Source of the DNA: Flavobacterium sp. 270
GTDB taxonomy: Bacteria; Bacteroidota; Bacteroidia; Flavobacteriales; Flavobacteriaceae
Length of the DNA stretch: 64,000 nucleotides
Reading direction: 5' to 3'
Assembly (NCBI RefSeq): GCF_004368785.1
Contig: NZ_SODM01000002.1
Span: forward strand, 62,001-126,000
Shown here: one piece after another, positions 1-5,614 of the stretch
Layout of the letters: the number at the start of each line of letters is the position of its first letter
Numbering within the stretch: the stretch's first letter is position 1
The notes under the pieces: model-generated
What the model was told of the DNA's origin: nothing
Databases searched by the model: none
What the model saw: only the letters and a program-made list of their open reading frames with translations
Translations under genes and position numbers: made by a program

Positions 1-28
1 TTATTCGTTATATTTATACCTCAAAAAA

Positions 29-1186
29 ATGCATATGTCTTTTTCCGAAAGAAGAAATACAACTCGTTGGATAATTATTTTTATTTCCTTTTTAATCATT
101 ACTCTGATTCTCTGGAACACTTATACTTTTTTTCAAATTTTTAAAAATGAGGAGCGTTTAAAAATGAATCTTTTTGCGAATGCACAGATTACTATTGTAA
201 ATGCTAATGAAAATACTGATGTTGAACTTCCTCTGCAAATTTTCAGTAACAATACTTCCATTCCTGTCATGCTGATGATGTATGATAAGGTGGTGAGTTC
301 TAAGAATGTTCCCGATGCTGTTCTTAATGATAAAAATAAGACAAAGGCTTTTTTAAATAATTTAAGAAATGAAAATGAACCTATAATTTTTGAATATGCT
401 CCGGGAAAATATCAAAAACTGTATTATGGTAATTCAGAATTACTTAATAAACTTAAATATTATCCTGTTGCTTTATTGCTGATTATATTTTTGTTTGTGG
501 CTTTGATTTACAATTTCTATAAAAGTACCAAAATGGCTACTCAAAATAAACTTTGGGCAGGGATGGCTAAAGAAACGGCGCATCAAATTGGTACTCCGCT
601 TTTTTCTTTAATTGGATGGGTTGAGATTTTGAAAACTGAAGATATTGATCCTTCTATTACTATTGAGATTGAAAAAGATATTGAGCGTCTGCAGACTATT
701 ACAGATCGTTTTTCTAAAATTGGCTCTGTTCCGGCTTTAGAAGAGCACGATATTATTGCCGAAACTTTAAATACTTATGAATATCTGCAATCGCGTTTTT
801 CTAAACAAGTTGCTTTTTCTTATCAGGGTCCAAAAGAACGTATTCTTGTTATGATTAATCCGACATTACATAGTTGGACTATCGAGAATCTGGTTAAAAA
901 TGCTATTGACGCCATGAAAGGTAAAGGAACATTAGAACTTCAGATTGAACAGGATTTGCATCATGTAAAAATAAATGTAAAAGATTCTGGTACCGGAATT
1001 TCTAAAAAACAATTCAAAACTATTTTTGAACCGGGATTTACAACCAAAAAACGCGGCTGGGGATTGGGACTTTCTTTAACGAAACGTATTGTTGAGGAAT
1101 ATCATAACGGAAAAATTAAGGTCTTACATTCTGAAATTGGGAAGGGAACTACTTTTCAGATTTCGTTAAATAAAAAAGTGCAGTAG
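29..1186 (+). CDS. Membrane-bound sensor histidine kinase
   Basis: A 385-residue two-component sensor kinase. A hydrophobic segment at about residues 13-33 and a second at about 145-165 bracket an extracytoplasmic domain of some 110 residues with no recognised ligand-binding family. The kinase core follows: an H-box with the phospho-acceptor His near residue 185 (KETAHQIGTPL), an N-box (NLVKNAIDAM), a G1 box (DSGTGI) and a G2/F region (FEPGFTTKKRGWGLGL). The presumed role is autophosphorylation and phosphotransfer to a response regulator. No regulator gene is adjacent inside the window; a partner could lie upstream of base 1. A second in-frame Met lies two codons in and could be the real start. 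The signal sensed is unknown. Confidence 0.9.
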   Translation: MHMSFSERRNTTRWIIIFISFLIITLILWNTYTFFQIFKNEERLKMNLFANAQITIVNANENTDVELPLQIFSNNTSIPVMLMMYDKVVSSKNVPDAVLNDKNKTKAFLNNLRNENEPIIFEYAPGKYQKLYYGNSELLNKLKYYPVALLLIIFLFVALIYNFYKSTKMATQNKLWAGMAKETAHQIGTPLFSLIGWVEILKTEDIDPSITIEIEKDIERLQTITDRFSKIGSVPALEEHDIIAETLNTYEYLQSRFSKQVAFSYQGPKERILVMINPTLHSWTIENLVKNAIDAMKGKGTLELQIEQDLHHVKINVKDSGTGISKKQFKTIFEPGFTTKKRGWGLGLSLTKRIVEEYHNGKIKVLHSEIGKGTTFQISLNKKVQ

Positions 1187-1206
1187 TTTATACTGCACTT
1201 TTTTTA
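1173..1206. terminator. Intrinsic terminator after the histidine kinase
   Basis: Inverted repeat AAAAAGTGCAGTA / TACTGCACTTTTT with a 3-nt loop, overlapping the kinase stop codon and followed by a T run. It can work in both directions between the convergent kinase and HIT genes. Confidence 0.85.
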
Positions 1207-1219
1207 TATTAATTTAAAA

Positions 1220-1247
1220 CTGGGCTTCGACTCCGCTCAGCCTGACA
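1220..1247. repeat. Intergenic repeat fragment (half palindrome)
   Basis: The segment around GGGCTTCGACTCCGCTCAGC resembles one arm of a palindrome that I recall as common between genes in Bacteroidota. Only one arm is present here. Recognition is from memory; no second copy occurs in the window. Confidence 0.35.
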
Positions 1248-1260
1248 ATCAAAATTTAAT

Positions 1261-1650
1261 TTATAAATTAGATTGAATATCTTTTGCTAAAGCTTCAAAT
1301 TCTTCTTTAGAAAGTTTCACTTTGTTAATAAAACGCATTTCATCCATTTCATTTAACGGAATTAGATGAACATGTGTATGTGGAACTTCAAGACCAACAA
1401 CTGCCATTCCGATTCTTTTGCAAGGAACTGTTTTTTCTAATGCTATTGCAACTTTCTTAGAGAACGCCATTAAACCTAAATACAATTCGTCATCCATATC
1501 AAAAATCTTATCGATTTCTTGTTTTGGAATGCAAAGTGTATGCCCTTTGGCATTTGGGTTTACGTCTAAAAATGCAAGATATTTATCGTCTTCTGCAACT
1601 TTATAACTTGGTATTTCTCCGTTTACTATTTTGGTGAATATACTGCTCAT
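1261..1650 (-). CDS. HIT family protein (nucleotide hydrolase)
   Basis: A 129-residue histidine-triad protein. The HxHxH signature is visible as HTHVHLIPL near residues 91-99, and the N-terminus has the usual SIFTKIVNGEIPSYKV pattern. Family members hydrolyse nucleoside phosphoramidates, dinucleoside polyphosphates or similar adenylates in the cytoplasm; the physiological substrate cannot be read from the sequence. It starts 11 bases after the greA stop and is probably co-transcribed with it, a frequent pairing in Flavobacteriia. Length is normal for the family and no part is missing. Confidence 0.92.
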   Translation of the reverse strand: MSSIFTKIVNGEIPSYKVAEDDKYLAFLDVNPNAKGHTLCIPKQEIDKIFDMDDELYLGLMAFSKKVAIALEKTVPCKRIGMAVVGLEVPHTHVHLIPLNEMDEMRFINKVKLSKEEFEALAKDIQSNL

Positions 1651-1661
1651 CGTGAATTGTT

Positions 1662-2138
1662 TTAGTCTCTTGAGATTTCAAGAATTTCAAATTTCAAAAC
1701 ACCATTTGGCACTGTAATTTCTGCTACTTCTCCAACTGATTTTCCAAGTAAACCTTTTCCAATAGGAGAAGTTACCGAAATTTTACCCGTTTTTAAATCT
1801 GCTTCGCTTTCTGCAACAAGAGTGTATTTCATTTCCATTCCGTTGCTTTGGTTTTTGATTTTAACATTAGAAAGCACCAATGCTTTAGAAACATCAAGTT
1901 GTGATTCGTCTATTAATCTTGCATTAGAATATACTTCTTCCAATTTAGCAATTCTCATTTCTAATAATCCCTGCGCTTCTTTGGCAGCATCATATTCTGC
2001 ATTTTCAGATAAATCTCCTTTGTCTCTTGCTTCTGCTATATCTTGAGATGCCTTTGGACGCATTACACTTTTTAGGTGCTCCAATTCATCTTTTAATTTT
2101 TTTAATCCTTCTGCTGTATAATAAGATACTTTACTCAT
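1662..2138 (-). CDS. greA: Transcription elongation factor GreA
   Basis: A 158-residue GreA. The N-terminal coiled coil carries the conserved stretch around DKGDLSENAEYDAAKE (about residues 40-55), whose acidic tip reaches into the RNA polymerase secondary channel and stimulates cleavage of backtracked transcripts. The C-terminal FKBP-like domain ends with the typical SPIGKGLLGKSVGE segment. Full length. It is first in a two-gene unit with the HIT gene. A TAnnTTTG -7 element lies at 2201-2194 on the minus strand, and a stable hairpin sits in the very short leader. Confidence 0.97.
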   Translation of the reverse strand: MSKVSYYTAEGLKKLKDELEHLKSVMRPKASQDIAEARDKGDLSENAEYDAAKEAQGLLEMRIAKLEEVYSNARLIDESQLDVSKALVLSNVKIKNQSNGMEMKYTLVAESEADLKTGKISVTSPIGKGLLGKSVGEVAEITVPNGVLKFEILEISRD

Positions 2139-2164
2139 AACTTCATCGTTTATATAAATACAAA

Positions 2165-2186
2165 AAATCCCATCGGGACGGGATTT
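2165..2186 (-). promoter_or_regulatory. Hairpin in the greA leader, terminator-like
   Basis: On the minus strand AAATCCC (2186-2180) pairs with GGGATTT (2171-2165) across an 8-nt loop, then a T run at 2167-2162. It lies between the -7 element and the start codon, so it would be at or very near the 5' end of the transcript. Confidence 0.5.
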
Positions 2187-2193
2187 CTTATTA

Positions 2194-2201
2194 CAAATAT
2201 A
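2194..2201 (-). promoter_or_regulatory. Promoter -7 element for greA
   Basis: TATATTTG on the minus strand matches the Bacteroidota TAnnTTTG consensus, 56 bases before the greA start codon. No convincing -33 TTG at the usual distance. Confidence 0.5.
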
Positions 2202-2262
2202 CTATTATTTTTTATAGTACATAATTATATGTTAATCATATAAAATTCAAAACTAAATAATT

Positions 2263-2270
2263 TAAATTTG
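2263..2270 (+). promoter_or_regulatory. Promoter -7 element for the Rieske-like lipoprotein
   Basis: TAAATTTG matches TAnnTTTG and lies 23 bases before the ATG. The -33 element is not clear. Confidence 0.45.
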
Positions 2271-2293
2271 TTTCACTAATTCTTATTAAAGTA

Positions 2294-2710
2294 ATGAAAA
2301 AAATCTGCCTCTTTATTGTATTTGTTTCTGTGCTTTTTTCTTGTAGCGATAATGGCAACAGCAACAAAAATCCATACATACCTAATTATTCTATAAATGC
2401 GTATTTAGACACCAATCTGCCTTTATATAATAACTTAAAGTACATTAGCAATCCTGTATTTGTGGCCAATTATGGTGCAAAGGGATTAATTATAATGAAA
2501 ACAGGCGAAGGAACCTACAATGCTTTTGATGCTGCCTGCCCTAATCAGGCCGTGACATCTTGTACTGCAATGACTATTGACGGCATAAATGCGGTTTGTT
2601 CCTGCGATAAGACTTCTTACAATTTATTTACTGGTCTTGGCAATAAAGAATACCCAATGAAACAGTATCGAGTTGAAGCCAGCGGTACCGTTGTACACGT
2701 TTATAACTAA
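2294..2710 (+). CDS. Rieske-like lipoprotein without the His ligands
   Basis: A 138-residue lipoprotein: a short hydrophobic N-terminus with a lipobox ending at Cys17 (LFSCSD). The second half follows a Rieske [2Fe-2S] layout, with AACPN where a Rieske has CPH and CSCDKTSYNLFTG where a Rieske has C-x-C-H-G-S-x-F-x-x-x-TG. The cysteines are kept, but both histidine ligand positions are replaced, by Asn and by Asp. A normal Rieske cluster therefore looks unlikely. It is expressed alone, divergent from greA. The fold assignment is inferred from motif spacing only, and the function is unknown. Confidence 0.75.
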   Translation: MKKICLFIVFVSVLFSCSDNGNSNKNPYIPNYSINAYLDTNLPLYNNLKYISNPVFVANYGAKGLIIMKTGEGTYNAFDAACPNQAVTSCTAMTIDGINAVCSCDKTSYNLFTGLGNKEYPMKQYRVEASGTVVHVYN

Positions 2711-2714
2711 AATA

Positions 2715-2752
2715 AAAAAGCCTGAAAATTTAAAACTTTCAGGCTTTTTTTA
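2715..2752. terminator. Intrinsic terminator, bidirectional
   Basis: AAAAAGCCTGAAA pairs with TTTCAGGCTTTTTT. It lies between the convergent lipoprotein gene and TonB-dependent receptor gene and can serve both. Confidence 0.9.
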
Positions 2753-2765
2753 TTTTCAGGATATA

Positions 2766-4928
2766 TTAAAATTTCAGTGTTAATCCTACCAGGAAATTAA
2801 TTCCTGCCTGTGGATAATAGTATGGATAAATATCATACATGGCTCCGTTTGAAACATATTTTTTATCTAAAAAATTATTTACCAAACCTGTTATGATAAT
2901 AGATTTAAAAATTGAATTGGGTTTAATCTCATAAGACGCATTAAAATCATTTACAAAATAATCTGCCAGTTTTGCTTCCGGTAATTCAATATTGTTCATG
3001 TATTGTTCGCCAACAAATTTTTGCAGTAAAGAAAGATGCAAACTTTTAATTGGGCTGTAAACAATTATATTTCCTGCAATAACAGCTGGTGAATAGGCAA
3101 TATCCTTTGTTCCGTAGTTTTGACCTTCTACCGCTAAATCAACATTTTTATTACTGCTTAATGTAAAGTTTGGTCTAAGAATAAATTTTTCTGAAAGTGC
3201 AATTGTCGCATCAACCTCAAGACCTAAACGATAACTCTTTTCGCTGTTTGAACGAATTGGCGAACCTACATCGTCTAATCTTCCGGTTAAGATCAATTGA
3301 TCTTTGTATGCCATATAATAAACATTAGAATTCAATTGAAATTTCTCTGAATTGAATCTCCAGCCTAACTCAAAATCGTTTGATTTTTCCGGTTTTACAT
3401 TTCCACCTTCGTAATCGGTTCTGTTTGGTTCACGATTGGCTCTTGCATAAGAAAAGTATAATGTATTTTTTTGATTGATTTCGTAGTTTAAACCAGCTTT
3501 TGGATTAAAGAAATTAAAAGTATCATCTACAACTCCAGTTTCATAACTGTTTGCTTTATATCCTACTCTTCTGTATTGTAAATCTCCGTAAAAACTTAAT
3601 TTTTCTGTGAATTGATAATTTGCTTTCGCGAAAATATTCCCGTCCGTTTTAGTTGAGAAATCATCGTAATAATGATCGCCCAATTCTGATTGAGAAGCAT
3701 ATCTTGCCCAAATTACTTTTCCGTAATGATCGCCTTCATATTTGTTCCAGCCTCCTCCAAAAATAACATCCAGTTTTTCATCTTTGTATTTTGCAGAAAA
3801 TGTAGTTCCGTAAAAATCATTATCTAACCATTTCTGGCGAATTAAATCGGTGGTTGTAATTGCTCCTACAGGATTTAAATTATAATCGGCCATGTCGGCA
3901 TCTTCTTTATAATTTTCGTAATACCCTTTTCCTTTTGTATAATGAAAAGCTAAGTTGGTACTCCATTTATCAGAAACAGATTCACTCCAATGTAATTGAT
4001 AATGATCTTGTTTGTAATTATCGGTTTCATTGTCATAAAAACGAACATTTCCAAATTCATCTGTGTACATTCCTGCCGAATTAAAAGTACGATTTGAATT
4101 TAAAGTTTCAGCATCAATTCCGTTCCAGGATTGGTATGTTTTTTCTGTTCCACCAAAAACCAAAGCTTTAATTAAAGTCGTTTTTCCAACATAAGTTCCT
4201 TGCAGAAAATATGATTTTAAATCAGAACTTGCTCTGTCTACATAACCGTCAGATTTTATTGTAGACAAACGTCCGGCAAGTTCAAAATGATCGTTTAATA
4301 AACCTGTACTAAATTTTACGGTATGTTTGTGAGAATTGAAACTTCCGTAAGAATTCGAAATTTCACCATTTGCTTTAGAAGCATAATTATCGGTCAGCAT
4401 ATTCAAACTTGCTCCAAAAGCTCCAGAGCCGTTAGTCGAAGTTCCCACACCACGCTGTAATTGTAAACTTTCTACAGAAGAAGCAAAATCGGGCATATTT
4501 ACCCAAAAAGTTCCCTGACTTTCTGCATCATTGTACGGAATTCCGTTAATCGTAACGTTAACTCTTGTAGCATCACTTCCGCGGACTCTGATTCCGGTAT
4601 AACCCATTCCGTTTCCTGCATCAGAAGTCGTTACAACAGACGGAAGGTAATTCATCAGAATTGGAATATCCTGTCCCAGATTTCTAAATTTGATGTCTTT
4701 TTTATTCAAATTACTAAAAGAAACAGGTGTTTTTGTAGTAACACGAACTGCAGAAACCAAAACCTCATCAAGAGAATTTACTTTGGTAGAATCTTTTACC
4801 TGTGCATTAGAAGACAGAGAAAAGAATAAAGAAAATAGAATAAAGAAAATAGATTTGGTTGCGTCCAGTTTTAAAACCTTAGAACCTTTGTAGCTTAGTA
4901 CCTCAGTACCTTTAAAAAAAGTTTTCAT
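2766..4928 (-). CDS. TonB-dependent receptor, probably for thiamin
   Basis: A 720-residue outer-membrane receptor. The N-terminal region contains a hydrophobic signal core (about residues 28-42, ending SSNAQ), then a plug domain with the typical GIRVRGSDATRVNVTINGIP and LQLQRGVGTSTNG segments (about residues 113-170), then a long beta-barrel ending in an aromatic residue (LTLKF). It lacks the SusC-type N-terminal carboxypeptidase-like domain. A TPP riboswitch lies directly upstream, which makes uptake of thiamin or a thiamin precursor the best prediction. The first 25 or so residues are unusual: they are encoded by a degenerate 9-bp repeat, so the true start is uncertain although no other ATG is available in frame before the signal core. 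Confidence 0.9.
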   Translation of the reverse strand: MKTFFKGTEVLSYKGSKVLKLDATKSIFFILFSLFFSLSSNAQVKDSTKVNSLDEVLVSAVRVTTKTPVSFSNLNKKDIKFRNLGQDIPILMNYLPSVVTTSDAGNGMGYTGIRVRGSDATRVNVTINGIPYNDAESQGTFWVNMPDFASSVESLQLQRGVGTSTNGSGAFGASLNMLTDNYASKANGEISNSYGSFNSHKHTVKFSTGLLNDHFELAGRLSTIKSDGYVDRASSDLKSYFLQGTYVGKTTLIKALVFGGTEKTYQSWNGIDAETLNSNRTFNSAGMYTDEFGNVRFYDNETDNYKQDHYQLHWSESVSDKWSTNLAFHYTKGKGYYENYKEDADMADYNLNPVGAITTTDLIRQKWLDNDFYGTTFSAKYKDEKLDVIFGGGWNKYEGDHYGKVIWARYASQSELGDHYYDDFSTKTDGNIFAKANYQFTEKLSFYGDLQYRRVGYKANSYETGVVDDTFNFFNPKAGLNYEINQKNTLYFSYARANREPNRTDYEGGNVKPEKSNDFELGWRFNSEKFQLNSNVYYMAYKDQLILTGRLDDVGSPIRSNSEKSYRLGLEVDATIALSEKFILRPNFTLSSNKNVDLAVEGQNYGTKDIAYSPAVIAGNIIVYSPIKSLHLSLLQKFVGEQYMNNIELPEAKLADYFVNDFNASYEIKPNSIFKSIIITGLVNNFLDKKYVSNGAMYDIYPYYYPQAGINFLVGLTLKF

Positions 4929-4946
4929 TCGTAAATAATTACGAAT
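4927..4946 (-). promoter_or_regulatory. Hairpin covering the receptor start codon
   Basis: ATTCGTAA and TTACGAAT form an 8-bp perfect stem with a 4-nt loop. The distal arm includes the first two bases of the ATG at 4928, so folding would hide the initiation site. Confidence 0.5.
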
Positions 4947-4988
4947 AAAAGGGGGAATTATTCTTTGTTAAATTAATAAAATTGTTTC

Positions 4989-5024
4989 ACGACAAAATAT
5001 AGTGTGCACGCTAAAATTTGTCGT
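4989..5024 (-). promoter_or_regulatory. Hairpin in the TPP riboswitch expression platform
   Basis: ACGACAAA (4989-4996) and TTTGTCGT (5017-5024) form a perfect 8-bp stem just 3' of the aptamer on the minus strand. There is no T run after it, so it is not a plain intrinsic terminator. An alternative 6-bp pairing uses CGCTAA at 5009-5014 with TTAGCG at 5033-5038 inside the aptamer. Confidence 0.45.
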
Positions 5025-5105
5025 TTTTTCCCTTAGCGACATTACTCGCTCAGGTTCTTTGGGTATGATCTCAGCTCGTTATTTAGAGCACCCCTTTGAG
5101 ACAGG
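5024..5105 (-). promoter_or_regulatory. TPP riboswitch (THI element)
   Basis: Read on the minus strand, the conserved THI-box elements occur in order: GGGGTGC, GCTGAGAtcATACCC, GAACCTGA, a TAATG segment and AGGGAA. These match the TPP aptamer core of known riboswitches, including the CUGAGA and ACCUGA helices that contact the pyrimidine and pyrophosphate. It begins about 175 bases before the start codon of the TonB-dependent receptor, which it should repress when thiamin pyrophosphate is plentiful. Boundaries are approximate because the P1 stem could not be set with certainty. Confidence 0.93.
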
Positions 5106-5142
5106 GCAAATGTAAGGCTAAAAAATCAAACTCCAAAAAAAC

Positions 5143-5199
5143 AAATTCCAAATTCCAAAAATTCACTTTTTAGTAATTCTTTGTTGGAATTTGGAACTT
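5143..5199. repeat. Palindromic intergenic repeat, probable terminator of arfB
   Basis: AAATTCCAAATTCCAA (5143-5158) and TTGGAATTTGGAACTT (5184-5199) pair with one mismatch. A nearly identical arm pair occurs at 41980-42027, so this is a repeat family used at gene ends. Confidence 0.7.
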
Positions 5200-5209
5200 G
5201 AAAATTGAT

Positions 5210-5614
5210 TTATTCGAAATTAGGTTTTCTCCTTGATTGTTTAATTTCAGAAACGTTCTTTTTGTCTTTAATTCGTTTCTTGATAACTGATTTTGGAATT
5301 TTGGTTGCTTTACGAATTTTAGGCACAAACAATCCTTTTTTTATGATTTCTAAAAAACGCTTTACAACAATCTCCTTATTTTTAAGCTGGCTTCGATCTT
5401 CATCACAATTCAGAATCAAAATATTTTCTGATGTCAAACGTGCCGCTAAATTCATTTGAAGTAAAGCTTTTTCTTCTTCAGATAAAGATTGAGAAGCATT
5501 CAAATCAAAAGACAAAACTACTTTTGAAGAGACTTTATTTACATTTTGTCCGCCGGCGCCACTGCTCCTAACGGCTTTAAAGCTTAATTCTGATATGATT
5601 TTCTCGCTTTCCAT
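5210..5614 (-). CDS. arfB: Alternative ribosome-rescue factor ArfB (YaeJ)
   Basis: A 134-residue peptidyl-tRNA hydrolase of the class I release factor family. The GGQ motif is present near residues 21-23 (SGAGGQNVNKVSSKV), which hydrolyses peptidyl-tRNA on stalled ribosomes. It lacks codon-recognition domains, as expected for ArfB, and ends in a basic tail (RIKDKKNVSEIKQSRRKP) that would enter the empty mRNA channel. Its ATG overlaps the stop of the upstream kinase-DUF4301 gene as TAATG, so translational coupling is likely. The repeat at 5143-5199 closes this operon before the riboswitch. Confidence 0.93.
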   Translation of the reverse strand: MESEKIISELSFKAVRSSGAGGQNVNKVSSKVVLSFDLNASQSLSEEEKALLQMNLAARLTSENILILNCDEDRSQLKNKEIVVKRFLEIIKKGLFVPKIRKATKIPKSVIKKRIKDKKNVSEIKQSRRKPNFE

